A stretch of 64,000 nt of DNA. It comes from Thioclava electrotropha (lineage in GTDB: Bacteria; Pseudomonadota; Alphaproteobacteria; Rhodobacterales; Rhodobacteraceae). The notes under the pieces were generated by a model, which was given only the letters and a program-made list of their open reading frames with translations, did no database searches and was not told the origin of the DNA. Location of the stretch: assembly GCF_002085925.2 (NCBI RefSeq), contig NZ_CP053562.1:538001-602000 (forward strand), read 5' to 3'. Of the stretch, positions 8,461 through 17,284 are shown piece after piece (positions within the stretch are counted from its first letter, which is position 1; each line of letters starts with the position of its first letter). Position numbers and translations under genes: made by a program.

Positions 8461-8991
8461 GTGCCGCAAGTCGAGTCGATCAAGAAGGGTTCTAAACTGG
8501 TCTTCCGTAAGCCGGAGTCCGAAGACGGCAGCGAAATCTGGAAGCTGATCCGCCGCTGCAAGCCGCTTGATGAAAATTCGATGTATTGCAACCTTCTGCA
8601 GTGCGATCACTTCGGGGACACCTGTGTCCTCGTGGAGCGCGAAGGCGAAGTCGTCGGCTGGATTTCGGGCTACATCGCCCCGTCCGAGCCGGACACGTTC
8701 TTCGTGTGGCAAGTGGCTGTTTCCCCCGACGCACGCGGGCTTGGCCTTGGTAAGCGCATGCTGCGCCACCTCATCCAGCGCGACGTCGCCGAAGACTGCA
8801 CCAAGTTGAAGACGACCATCACCGAAAGCAACGAAGCGAGCTGGGCGCTCTTCCGCTCCTTCGCACGTTCGATGGGCGGCGAGCTGACCGATGAGGCGCA
8901 CTTCCACGAAGAAGACCATTTCGACGGCCATGCCTCGACCGAGCATATGGTCACCATCACCTTCCCCGAGGAGGCGCGTGCCGCCGCCTGA
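8461..8991 (+). CDS. ectA: L-2,4-diaminobutyrate N-gamma-acetyltransferase
   Basis: This is the second enzymatic step of ectoine synthesis: acetyl-CoA plus diaminobutyrate give N-gamma-acetyl-diaminobutyrate. The 176-residue GNAT protein has the acetyl-CoA loop VSPDARGLGLGKRM and the EctA-typical stretches PLDENSMYCNLLQCDHF and TTITESNEASWALFRSFA. I chose the GTG start because GAGAGGAAAG lies just upstream and the resulting length fits the family. An earlier in-frame GTG coincides with the inverted repeat and lacks a ribosome-binding site. It is the first gene of ectABC-ask. Confidence 0.95.
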   Translation: MPQVESIKKGSKLVFRKPESEDGSEIWKLIRRCKPLDENSMYCNLLQCDHFGDTCVLVEREGEVVGWISGYIAPSEPDTFFVWQVAVSPDARGLGLGKRMLRHLIQRDVAEDCTKLKTTITESNEASWALFRSFARSMGGELTDEAHFHEEDHFDGHASTEHMVTITFPEEARAAA

Positions 8992-9038
8992 TCTCAGGCC
9001 GCGCACCCTCCTCATCCCCCAATTCTATGGAGTCCCCC

Positions 9039-10325
9039 ATGACCGTTCATTCGACGGATAAAACGATCTTTACCCAACGCGAATCTGAGGCCCGCTCCTA
9101 CTGCCGTGGCTTCGATACCGTTTTCACCAGCGCGCAAGGCTCGGAACTGACCGACGCCGAGGGCAACACCTATATCGACTTCCTCGCCGGTTGCTCGTCG
9201 CTGAACTACGGGCATAACGACCCGGACATGAAGCAGGCGCTGATCGAGCACCTGACCGAGAACAAGATGGGTCACGCGCTCGACCTGCACACCGACAGCA
9301 AGGGCAAGTTCCTGAGCGCGTTCGAGGAGCACATCCTCGCGCCGCGCGGCATGGACCATAAGCTGATGTTCATCGGCCCGACCGGTGCGAATGCCGTCGA
9401 AGCCGCGATGAAGATCGCGCGCAAGGCGACCGGCCGCACCAACATCATCGCCTTCACCAACGGCTTCCATGGCGTGACCATGGGCGCGCTGGCGGCGACC
9501 GGCAACGGCTACCACCGCGGTGGCGCTGGCATGGACACGCATGGCGTGACCCGCATGCCCTATGACGCCTATGCCGATGGTGTAGATTCGGTCGCGCTGC
9601 TCGACCAAATGCTCTCGGACGCCTCGGGCGGTATCGACGCTCCGGCGGCGATCATGCTGGAGACGGTTCAGGGCGAGGGCGGCCTCAACGCCGCAAGCCC
9701 GGAATTCGTGAAGGGCGTCGAGCAAGTTGCCCGCAAGCACGGTGCGCTGTTCATCATCGACGACATTCAGGCTGGCTGCGGCCGCACCGGCACCTTCTTC
9801 TCCTTCGAGGAGATGGACGTGATGCCGGACGTCGTGACCCAGGCGAAGTCGATCTCGGGCTTCGGCATGCCGATGGCGCTGGTTCTGGTGCGTCCCGACT
9901 ACGACGTGTTCGGCCCGGCCGAGCATAACGGTACCTTCCGCGGCAACACCCATGCCTTCGTGACCGCCACCGTGGCGATCGAGAAGTTCTGGGCCGACGA
10001 CAAGTTCCAGAAGGAACTGGCCGTGAAATCGGACGTCCTGCGGGAAGGTCTGGCCGCTGTGGCCGATCTCGTGCCGGGTGCCTTCCTCAAGGGCCGTGGT
10101 CTGATGCAGGGTGTCGATGTCGGCACCGGCGAGCTTGCTTCGGCGATCTGTGGCCGCTGCTTCGAGAAAGGTCTCGTGATCGAAACCTCGGGCAATGACG
10201 ACCAGGTCGTGAAGGTTCTCGCGCCGCTGACCACGCCGATGGAACAATTCCGCAAGGGTCTGGAAATCCTGCGCGAAGCCGCCACCGAGGTGACCGGCGA
10301 GCGCACGGACATCGCGGCGGAATAA
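9039..10325 (+). CDS. ectB: Diaminobutyrate-2-oxoglutarate transaminase
   Basis: This PLP-dependent class III aminotransferase converts aspartate semialdehyde and glutamate to L-2,4-diaminobutyrate, the first committed ectoine step. The 428-residue protein shows the cofactor loop GPTGANAVEAAMKIAR, the aspartate region FIIDDIQAGCGRTGTFFSFE, and the PLP lysine in TQAKSISGFGMPMA. The start at MTVHSTDK is supported by TATGGAG seven bases before it, rather than the MESP four codons earlier. Spacing to ectA is 47 bp and to ectC 53 bp. Confidence 0.97.
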   Translation: MTVHSTDKTIFTQRESEARSYCRGFDTVFTSAQGSELTDAEGNTYIDFLAGCSSLNYGHNDPDMKQALIEHLTENKMGHALDLHTDSKGKFLSAFEEHILAPRGMDHKLMFIGPTGANAVEAAMKIARKATGRTNIIAFTNGFHGVTMGALAATGNGYHRGGAGMDTHGVTRMPYDAYADGVDSVALLDQMLSDASGGIDAPAAIMLETVQGEGGLNAASPEFVKGVEQVARKHGALFIIDDIQAGCGRTGTFFSFEEMDVMPDVVTQAKSISGFGMPMALVLVRPDYDVFGPAEHNGTFRGNTHAFVTATVAIEKFWADDKFQKELAVKSDVLREGLAAVADLVPGAFLKGRGLMQGVDVGTGELASAICGRCFEKGLVIETSGNDDQVVKVLAPLTTPMEQFRKGLEILREAATEVTGERTDIAAE

Positions 10326-10378
10326 TCCGCCGCTGCCTCCCCCAGCGACCAAGAAATTCAGATACGGAGACACATCAC

Positions 10379-10780
10379 ATGATCGTTCGTGATTTCAACA
10401 AGCTTAAAAACACCGACCGCGACGTGTCCGACGCCGATTGGAGCAGCGTGCGCATGCTGCTCGCCGACGACAAGATGGGCTTCAGCTTCCACATCACCAC
10501 GCTTAAGGCCGGTTCGGACCACACGTTCCACTACAAGCACCATTTCGAGAGCGTCTACTGCATCTCGGGCAACGGCCACATCACCGAGCTCGACAACGGC
10601 ACGCGCCACGAAATCAAGCCGGGTGTCATGTATGCGCTGAACCTGCATGACCATCACCGCCTCGTCGCGGGTGACGAAGACCTCGTCATGGCTTGCTGCT
10701 TCAACCCGCCGGTGACCGGTAACGAGGTTCACCGTGAGGACGGCTCGTATGCGCCGGCCGAAGAACTGGAAAATTCGTAA
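10379..10780 (+). CDS. ectC: L-ectoine synthase
   Basis: This 133-residue cupin cyclises N-gamma-acetyl-diaminobutyrate to ectoine in the cytosol. The cupin motif HFESVYCISGNGHITELD and the downstream DLHDH-like LNLHDHHRLVAGDED segment match EctC. The N-terminus MIVRDFNKLKNTDRDV is also characteristic. GGAGA lies eight bases upstream of the ATG. Ten bases separate its stop from the aspartokinase start. No ectD (ectoine hydroxylase) follows, so the locus makes ectoine and not hydroxyectoine unless ectD is elsewhere. Confidence 0.97.
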   Translation: MIVRDFNKLKNTDRDVSDADWSSVRMLLADDKMGFSFHITTLKAGSDHTFHYKHHFESVYCISGNGHITELDNGTRHEIKPGVMYALNLHDHHRLVAGDEDLVMACCFNPPVTGNEVHREDGSYAPAEELENS

Positions 10781-10790
10781 GGGGGCCAAA

Positions 10791-12221
10791 TTGACCCACC
10801 AGAATCACACAGTCGAAAAGATTGGCGGCACCTCGATGAGCCGCGTGGACGAGTTGCTCGACACGCTGTTCATCGGAGACCGCAAGGGCGCCGTTCTTTA
10901 CAACCGCATTTTCGTCGTCTCGGCGTTTGGTGGCATCACCAATCTGCTGCTCGAACATAAGAAGTCGGGCGAGGCAGGCGTCTATGCGCAATTTGCCAAG
11001 GCCGATAGCGAACATGGCTGGCACGAGGCGCTGAGCCGCGTCTCGTCCGCGATGGTCGAAGCGCATGAGAAGGTGCTCGAGCACCCGGGCGACATCGCGC
11101 AGGCCACCGAGTTCGTGCGTGAGCGTATCGAAGGCGCGCGCAACTGCCTGATCGACCTGCAGCGTCTGTGCTCCTACGGGCACTTCCGGCTCTCGCAGCA
11201 CATGCTGCAGATTCGCGAGCTGCTGTCAGGTCTGGGCGAGGCGCATTCCGCTTTCGTCACCACGCTCCTACTGCAGCGCAACGGCGTGAACGCACGTCTC
11301 GTCGACCTGTCCGGTTGGCGCGATGAGACCGACCACGATCTCGAAGGCCGGATCATGGGTGCGATGAAGGATGTCGACCCCGCGACCGAGATGCCGATCG
11401 TGACGGGCTATGCGCAATGCGCCGAAGGCCTGATGCGGGAATTCGACCGTGGCTATTCCGAGGTGACCTTCTCGAAGCTCGCAGCTCTCACCGGCGCGCG
11501 CGAGGCGATCATTCACAAGGAATTCCACCTGTCCTCCGCCGACCCGAAGCTGGTGGGCGAAGGCAAGGTGCGCAAGCTGGGTCACACGAACTATGACGTG
11601 GCCGACCAGATGTCGAACATGGGCATGGAGGCGATCCACCCGAAAGCCGCCAAGACCCTGCGCCAGGCGGACGTTCCGCTGCGCGTCACCAACGCGTTCG
11701 ACCCGGGCGATCCGGGCACGCTGATCGACGACAAGCCTGCCAAGGAAGCGGCGGTCGAGATGGTGACCGGGCTCGATATCATCGCGCTGGAAGTGTTCGA
11801 ACAGGACATGGTCGGCGTGAAGGGCTACGACGCTAAAATCCTCGAAGTGTTGACGCGTCATGGCGTGCGCATCGTGTCGAAAGCGTCGAACGCCAACACG
11901 ATTACCCACTATGTCGACGCGCCGATCGAAGTGCTCCAGAAGGTCGAGAAAGACCTCTGCGAGATCTACCCTTCGGCGGAAATCTCGGCGCGGATGCTGT
12001 CAATGGCTTCGGTCATCGGGCGCGACCTGAAGGGCCTCTCGGTTCTGACCCGGGGTCTGCAGGCGATCGCGAAAGCGGGCATGGAAAGCCTCGGTGCGAC
12101 TCAGGGTCCGCGCAATGTCGATGTGCAATACGTGCTCGAACGCGGTGATCTGAAACCCGTTATCAAGGCGCTCCATGAGGAGTTCATCCCGGAAGAAAGC
12201 GCCCTCAAACAAGTCGCCTGA
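10791..12221 (+). CDS. ask: Ectoine-specific aspartate kinase (Ask_Ect)
   Basis: This 476-residue aspartokinase supplies aspartyl phosphate to the ectoine pathway, bypassing feedback control of the general enzyme. The N-terminus HTVEKIGGTSMSRVDELL is the signature of the Ask_Ect group. The kinase domain is followed by two ACT-like segments (EMVTGLDIIALEVFEQDM and SARMLSMASVIGRDL regions). I chose the TTG start because AAGGGGG lies five bases upstream and it gives the expected N-terminus; the ATG 57 bp earlier lies within ectC. It is the last gene of the operon and is followed by a terminator. Confidence 0.93.
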   Translation: MTHQNHTVEKIGGTSMSRVDELLDTLFIGDRKGAVLYNRIFVVSAFGGITNLLLEHKKSGEAGVYAQFAKADSEHGWHEALSRVSSAMVEAHEKVLEHPGDIAQATEFVRERIEGARNCLIDLQRLCSYGHFRLSQHMLQIRELLSGLGEAHSAFVTTLLLQRNGVNARLVDLSGWRDETDHDLEGRIMGAMKDVDPATEMPIVTGYAQCAEGLMREFDRGYSEVTFSKLAALTGAREAIIHKEFHLSSADPKLVGEGKVRKLGHTNYDVADQMSNMGMEAIHPKAAKTLRQADVPLRVTNAFDPGDPGTLIDDKPAKEAAVEMVTGLDIIALEVFEQDMVGVKGYDAKILEVLTRHGVRIVSKASNANTITHYVDAPIEVLQKVEKDLCEIYPSAEISARMLSMASVIGRDLKGLSVLTRGLQAIAKAGMESLGATQGPRNVDVQYVLERGDLKPVIKALHEEFIPEESALKQVA

Positions 12222-12244
12222 AATAAGCGGCATTGAACTGATGA

Positions 12245-12279
12245 AGCCCGTGCGGATCTCCGTGCGGGCTTTTTTCTTT
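12245..12279 (+). terminator. Intrinsic terminator of the ectoine operon
   Basis: Arms AGCCCGTGCGG and CCGTGCGGGCT (with wobble pairs in the middle) surround ATCT and are followed by TTTTTTCTTT. It begins 24 bp after the ask stop codon. Confidence 0.88.
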
Positions 12280-12386
12280 GGCTGCGACAACCCGTCCCAG
12301 TTGGGCTTTGAACCACGCTCCGGCGGTTGCCGTATCCTTGGGTAAGTCTAGTTCTTATCACGCAACGTGCAGAAACGCGGACGGCC

Positions 12387-13805
12387 ATGAGCATTTTCGA
12401 CATACCGACACTCGATCTGGCGCGGGCGCAATTCGCCTTCGTCGTCTCGGCGCATATCGTCTTTCCAGCCTTCTCCATCGGGACGGCCAGTTACCTGATG
12501 GTGCTGGAAGCCCTGCGGATGATTACCGGCAAGGAGGTCTTCCTGAGGATATTCGAGTTCTGGAAGCATATCTTCGCGGTGGTCTTCGGGATGGGCGTCG
12601 TCTCTGGCGTCGTTATGTCCTACGAGTTCGGCCTGAACTTCGCGCATTTCTCCGACAAGGCGGGACCGGTGATCGGGCCGCTGATGGGCTACGAGGTGAT
12701 GACGGCCTTCTTCCTCGAGGCGGGCTTCCTCGGGATCATGCTCTTCGGGCGCAACCGGGTGAACAAGTGGATCTACATGTTCGCCGTGACGATGGTGGCC
12801 TTCGGGACGTTGCTCTCGGCCTTCTGGATCCTCTCCGTGAACAGCTGGATGCAGACGCCCGCGGGCTTTGCGATGAACGATGTCGGCCAGTTCATTCCGA
12901 AGGATTGGTGGGAGGTGATCTTCAATCCCTCGCTGCCCTATCGCTTCGTGCATATGGTGCTGGCGGCCTACCTGACCACGGCGCTCGTCGTGGCTGGGGT
13001 CGGGGCTTGGCACCATATCAAGGGCACGGCGGATGATGCGGTGCGCACGATGTTCCGCATGGCGGTGGCGATGATCCTCGTGACCGCGCCGATCCAGATT
13101 TTCGCAGGCGACCAGCACGGGCTCAACACGCTCGAACATCAGCCCGCCAAGATCGCGGCGATGGAAGGGCATTGGGAGACCAGCAAGGGCGCAGGCCTGA
13201 TCCTGTTCGGCATCCCGAACCCGAGCCAGGAGCGCACCGATTACAAGATCGAGGTGCCCTATGCGTCCTCGCTGATCCTGACGCACTCGCTCGACGGCGA
13301 AGTGCCCGGCCTCGGGGACTTCCCGGCGAATGAACGCCCGCCGATGACGATCGTCTTCTTCACCTTCCGCATCATGGTGGGTCTCGGCTTCGCCTTCGCG
13401 GCGATCGGGCTCTGGGGCGGCTGGCTGATGTGGCGCAAGCGCCTGCACGAGCCGGGGCTGTTCCACAAAATGGCGCTGGTCTTCGCGCCGGGCGGGTTCC
13501 TCGCGATCATCATGGGCTGGTTCACCACCGAATTCGGCCGCCAGCCCTATACGGTCTACGGTCACTTCACGACCGCGGAATCGGTGTCGAACCTCAGCCA
13601 TGGCGCAGCTTGGGCGGCGCTGATTGGCTTCGTGGTCGTTTATGCCTTCCTGTTCGGCTCGGGCACCTTCTACCTGCTGCGACTGATGCGGCGCGGGCCG
13701 GAGTCGGCGGAGCCGGTGGAGAATACGCCCCAGCGCGCCGGCGGCGTGGCGGGCGCGATGCTCGCCAACGATGTGACGACCGAGAAAGAGGAGGCCCACG
13801 TATGA
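12387..13805 (+). CDS. cydA: Cytochrome bd-type ubiquinol oxidase subunit I
   Basis: This 472-residue membrane subunit carries the haems and oxidises quinol, reducing oxygen to water without proton pumping. Features visible are the N-terminal haem ligand region FVVSAHIVFPAFSIG, GDQHGLNTLEHQPAKIAAMEG, and GRQPYTVYGHFTTAES. The protein is shorter than E. coli CydA, consistent with a short Q-loop cyanide-insensitive (CioA-like) type. The start MSIFDIPTLDLARAQ was chosen by homology; the ribosome-binding site is weak. Its stop overlaps cydB as ATGA. Confidence 0.94.
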   Translation: MSIFDIPTLDLARAQFAFVVSAHIVFPAFSIGTASYLMVLEALRMITGKEVFLRIFEFWKHIFAVVFGMGVVSGVVMSYEFGLNFAHFSDKAGPVIGPLMGYEVMTAFFLEAGFLGIMLFGRNRVNKWIYMFAVTMVAFGTLLSAFWILSVNSWMQTPAGFAMNDVGQFIPKDWWEVIFNPSLPYRFVHMVLAAYLTTALVVAGVGAWHHIKGTADDAVRTMFRMAVAMILVTAPIQIFAGDQHGLNTLEHQPAKIAAMEGHWETSKGAGLILFGIPNPSQERTDYKIEVPYASSLILTHSLDGEVPGLGDFPANERPPMTIVFFTFRIMVGLGFAFAAIGLWGGWLMWRKRLHEPGLFHKMALVFAPGGFLAIIMGWFTTEFGRQPYTVYGHFTTAESVSNLSHGAAWAALIGFVVVYAFLFGSGTFYLLRLMRRGPESAEPVENTPQRAGGVAGAMLANDVTTEKEEAHV

Positions 13806-14815
13806 GCGGCTTCGCCCATTACCTGCCCGACATCTGGGCGGCGATCATCGCCTTCGCGATCCTGACCTATGTGGTGCTCGACGGGTTCGACCTCGGCATC
13901 GGCATCCTCTTTCCCTTCCTCGGCTCCGAGGAGAACCGAACCCGCGCGATGAATTCGGTCGCGCCGGTCTGGGACGGTAACGAGACATGGCTGGTGATGG
14001 GCGGGGGCGGTCTGCTCGCCGTTTTCCCGCTGGCCTACGGGATCATCCTGAACGCGCTTTATGTTCCGATCATCATCATGCTGCTCTCGCTCGCCTTTCG
14101 TGGCGTGGCCTTCGAGTTTCGCGGCAAGACCCGGCGCTGGCAGAAGCTCTGGGACAAGGCGTTCTTCGGCGGCTCGCTGATCGCGACGCTGGCGCAGGGC
14201 GCGATCCTTGGTGGGCTGCTGCGCGGCCCCGAAGTGACCGGGCGCACCTTTACCGGCGGGCCGTTCGACTGGGTGAGCTGGTTCTCGCTCGGCACGGCGC
14301 TGGCGCTGGTCGCGGGCTATGTGATGCTGGGTTCTGCCTGGCTCGTCATCAAGACCTCGCACGGGCTCTATGATCTCGCGCGGCGCGTCGGGCAGGTGTC
14401 GCTGATCGCGACACTCGGGTTTATCGCTCTCGCCTCGCTCGCGACGCCGTTCCTGCATCCCGAATATTATCACCGCTGGTTCCAGTGGCCGGGCGTCATC
14501 TGGAGCGCCGTGGTGCCGCTTTTGCTGATGGTGGCGGGCTTCGGCTACTGGACCGCGATCCGCTCGGATCGGGGCGTGGTCGCCTATCTTTCGGGGATTG
14601 CGATCTTCATCCTGTGCTTCATGGGGCTCGGTCTGTCGATCTTCCCCTATATCGTGCCCGCCTCGATCACGATCCGCGAGGCTTCGACGACGGCAATGTC
14701 GCAGGGCTTCATTCTGGTCGGTGCGGCGATCTTCCTGCCGATCATTCTGGCCTATACGGCCTACGCATATTGGGTGTTCCGCGGCAAGACATCGGAGCAT
14801 GAGCATCACTACTGA
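13802..14815 (+). CDS. cydB: Cytochrome bd-type ubiquinol oxidase subunit II
   Basis: This 337-residue partner of subunit I is entirely membrane-embedded, with eight or so hydrophobic segments. The N-terminal YVVLDGFDLGIGILFPF and APVWDGNETWLVMGGGGLLAVFP motifs are diagnostic. It stabilises the haem-binding subunit. It starts inside the cydA stop codon. No cydX-like small subunit or cydCD exporter is evident directly downstream. Confidence 0.94.
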   Translation: MSGFAHYLPDIWAAIIAFAILTYVVLDGFDLGIGILFPFLGSEENRTRAMNSVAPVWDGNETWLVMGGGGLLAVFPLAYGIILNALYVPIIIMLLSLAFRGVAFEFRGKTRRWQKLWDKAFFGGSLIATLAQGAILGGLLRGPEVTGRTFTGGPFDWVSWFSLGTALALVAGYVMLGSAWLVIKTSHGLYDLARRVGQVSLIATLGFIALASLATPFLHPEYYHRWFQWPGVIWSAVVPLLLMVAGFGYWTAIRSDRGVVAYLSGIAIFILCFMGLGLSIFPYIVPASITIREASTTAMSQGFILVGAAIFLPIILAYTAYAYWVFRGKTSEHEHHY

Positions 14816-14865
14816 GTGAGGCTACGGGACGGCCGGAACCGACCGGGCGCAGGCAGGGTTGGAAC

Positions 14866-14960
14866 GATGTGACCCACATCCCGCGCATCATATGCAGAGC
14901 CTTTCCCTCTGCGGACTTCAGCCGGTCGGCTGGCCTGCGCGCGCCCGTTGGGGCGCGCGC
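14866..14960. other. Three hairpins between cydB and the molybdoenzyme gene
   Basis: Three short inverted repeats lie in succession. The first is GATGTG/CACATC with an ACC loop (14866-14880). The second is GCAGAG/CTCTGC (about 14894-14912). The third is a perfect 10-bp GCGCGCGCCC/GGGCGCGCGC with a GTTG loop (14937-14960). The last could act as a terminator for cydAB, although only AATTTC follows it. The repeats could also structure the leader of the downstream gene. Confidence 0.5.
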
Positions 14961-15001
14961 AATTTCATGTGCGCGGATCGACCCCGGAGGAGCTACGCGC
15001 C

Positions 15002-17284
15002 ATGTCTGACAAGCTTGATAAACTACCCGAAGAGAGCGGCCCCTCCGGTGGTTGGGGCTCGATGCGGGGCATCGCCCGGGTCTTTGGCGACTCGTGGCCC
15101 TCGCCGGATGTGCTGCGCGAGCTGGAGCGTCAGAACAAACCGGGCGGTCTCATGTGCTCGTCCTGCGCCTTCCCGAAACCCGCCAATTACCACCCGTTCG
15201 AATTTTGCGAAAATGGGGCGAAGGCGACGCTGTGGGAGATGACCAAGTCGCGCCACACGCCCGAGTTCTGGGACGACCACACGGTCTCGGACCTGATGGA
15301 CTGGTCCGACCACGAGCTGGAAAAGACCGGCCGCCTGACTGCGCCGATGCGCTACGACCGCGCCTCCGATCGCTATGTCGAGGTGAGCTGGGACGAGGCC
15401 TTCTCCGAGATCGGGTCGATCCTCAAGGACCTGCCGAAGCAAGAGGTCGTGTTCTACTCCTCGGGCCATGCCGGGCTGGAGGCCAGCTACCTCTGGGCGC
15501 TGATGGCGCGCGCCTATGGCAACAACAACCTGCCGCAAAGCTCGAACATGTGCCACGAGACGACGTCGGTCGGCCTGAAGAAGGTGATCGGGTCGTCGGT
15601 GGGCACGGTGCTTTGGGAAGACCTGGAGGAGACCGATTGTTACTTCTTCTTCGGCCAGAACCCCGGCACCAACTCGCCACGCTTCCTGCATCCGCTCAAG
15701 GCGGCGAAGGATCGCGGCGCGAAGATCGTCACCTTCAACCCGGTGAAAGAGCAGGGGCTCGTCAGCTTCGTCGATCCGCAGAACATCCGTGACATGGCGA
15801 CGGGGCGTGAGACGATCATCTCCGATCAATATCACCAGCTCAAAGCGGGCTCGGATATCGCGGCGCTAACCGGCCTGTGCAAAGCGGTGATCGAAGAGGA
15901 CGAAAAAGCGCAGGCACAGGGCCGCTCGGCGATCATCGACTGGGACTTCCTGAAGGAACACGCGGTCAATTATGACGGGTTCCTGACCTTCTGCCGGACG
16001 ACGCCATGGGAAAAGATCACAGAAGAATGCGGGCTGTCCGAGGCCGAACTGCGTCAGGCGGCCGACATCTATATCCACGCCGAGAAGGTCATCGGCGTCT
16101 ATGGCATGGGGCTGACCCAGCATGCCCATGGCGCGACCAATATCGGCATGCTGGTGAACTTTCTCGCGCTACGCGGCAATATCGGCCGCAAGGGCGCGGG
16201 CTGCTGTCCGGTGCGCGGGCATTCGAACGTGCAGGGCCAGCGTACGGTGGGCATTGCCGAGAAGGCCAAGCTGATCCCGATGGACAAGCTCCGCGAGCTT
16301 TACGGCTTCGAGCCGCCGCAGGAAGACGGCTATCACATCGTCGATGCGGCGCAGGCGATGATGGAAGGCAAGGTTTCGGCCATGTTCTCGCTTGGCGGCA
16401 ACCTCGTGCGCGCGCTGCCTGACAGCGAGCGGATCGAAGAGGCCTGGCCGAAGCAGAAGCTGACGGTGATGATCTCGACCAAGCTCAACCGCTCGCATCT
16501 CTATCCGGGCGAGGTGGCCTATATCCTGCCATGTCTCAGCCGGTCCGAGAAGGACGAGCAGGAGAGCGGCAATCAATATGTCTCGGTCGAGGACAGCTTC
16601 TCGAAGATCCACGGCTCGCTTGGCAAAAGCGCGCCCGCCTCGGACAAGCTGAAGTCCGAACTGGCGATCACCTGCGGCATTGCGAAAGCCGCCTGCGATC
16701 CGAACCCGAAGCTGCAATGGGACGAATGGGTGAAGGATTATTCTGTTGTCCGCGATCTGATCGAGGCGACCTACCCGGACGACTTCCGTGGCTTCAACGC
16801 GCGGATGAACGAGCCGGGCGGCTTCTGGCGCGGCAACCCGGCGCATGATCGCATCTGGAAGACGGAAAGCGGCAAGCTGGAATTCACCACGCCGTCCAAG
16901 CTGAACGCGCTTGGCTTCGACGACAAGCCGGGCCGTTTCCGGATGATCACCATGCGCTCGAACGACCAGTTCAACACCACGATCTACGGCTATTCGGACC
17001 GGTTCCGCGGCATCGAAGGGACGCGCGACGTGCTGTTGATGAACAAGATCGACATGGCCGATCTCGGGCTCGAGCACGGCGATCCGGTCGTGGTCCATGG
17101 CGACATGGATGACGGCGTCGCGCGCCGCAAGACCGGGCTGAAGGTCATTACGTTCGAACTGCCGCGCGGCACGGTCGGGGGCTATTACCCGGAATGCAAC
17201 GTGCTGGTGCCGGTGGGGCTCAATGACGAGCTGTCGAAGACGCCCGGCTCCAAGGGCGTCCCGGTCCGCATCGAGAAGGCCTAA
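15002..17284 (+). CDS. FdhF/YdeP-like molybdopterin oxidoreductase alpha subunit
   Basis: This 760-residue protein belongs to the formate-dehydrogenase-like family that includes E. coli YdeP. An N-terminal Cys region (MCSSCAF, then a third Cys in FEFCENG) could hold an iron-sulfur cluster. Cys184 in SSNMCHETTSVGL occupies the position of the Mo-ligating Cys/Sec of FdhF. Later motifs include GMGLTQHAHGATNIG and a C-terminal dinucleotide domain. The start follows GGAGGAG by nine bases. No partner subunits are adjacent, as is usual for YdeP; the substrate is unknown (YdeP is linked to acid resistance). Its stop overlaps the convergent MFS gene. Confidence 0.85.
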   Translation: MSDKLDKLPEESGPSGGWGSMRGIARVFGDSWPSPDVLRELERQNKPGGLMCSSCAFPKPANYHPFEFCENGAKATLWEMTKSRHTPEFWDDHTVSDLMDWSDHELEKTGRLTAPMRYDRASDRYVEVSWDEAFSEIGSILKDLPKQEVVFYSSGHAGLEASYLWALMARAYGNNNLPQSSNMCHETTSVGLKKVIGSSVGTVLWEDLEETDCYFFFGQNPGTNSPRFLHPLKAAKDRGAKIVTFNPVKEQGLVSFVDPQNIRDMATGRETIISDQYHQLKAGSDIAALTGLCKAVIEEDEKAQAQGRSAIIDWDFLKEHAVNYDGFLTFCRTTPWEKITEECGLSEAELRQAADIYIHAEKVIGVYGMGLTQHAHGATNIGMLVNFLALRGNIGRKGAGCCPVRGHSNVQGQRTVGIAEKAKLIPMDKLRELYGFEPPQEDGYHIVDAAQAMMEGKVSAMFSLGGNLVRALPDSERIEEAWPKQKLTVMISTKLNRSHLYPGEVAYILPCLSRSEKDEQESGNQYVSVEDSFSKIHGSLGKSAPASDKLKSELAITCGIAKAACDPNPKLQWDEWVKDYSVVRDLIEATYPDDFRGFNARMNEPGGFWRGNPAHDRIWKTESGKLEFTTPSKLNALGFDDKPGRFRMITMRSNDQFNTTIYGYSDRFRGIEGTRDVLLMNKIDMADLGLEHGDPVVVHGDMDDGVARRKTGLKVITFELPRGTVGGYYPECNVLVPVGLNDELSKTPGSKGVPVRIEKA

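Noticed and set aside
9012..10373. 453-codon minus-strand open frame across ectB
   Set aside because: It is a shadow of ectB; it has no ribosome-binding site and no recognisable domain.
12387..12389. FNR/ANR-type box upstream of cydA
   Set aside because: I found no TTGAT-N4-ATCAA-like dyad in 12222-12386 good enough to report.
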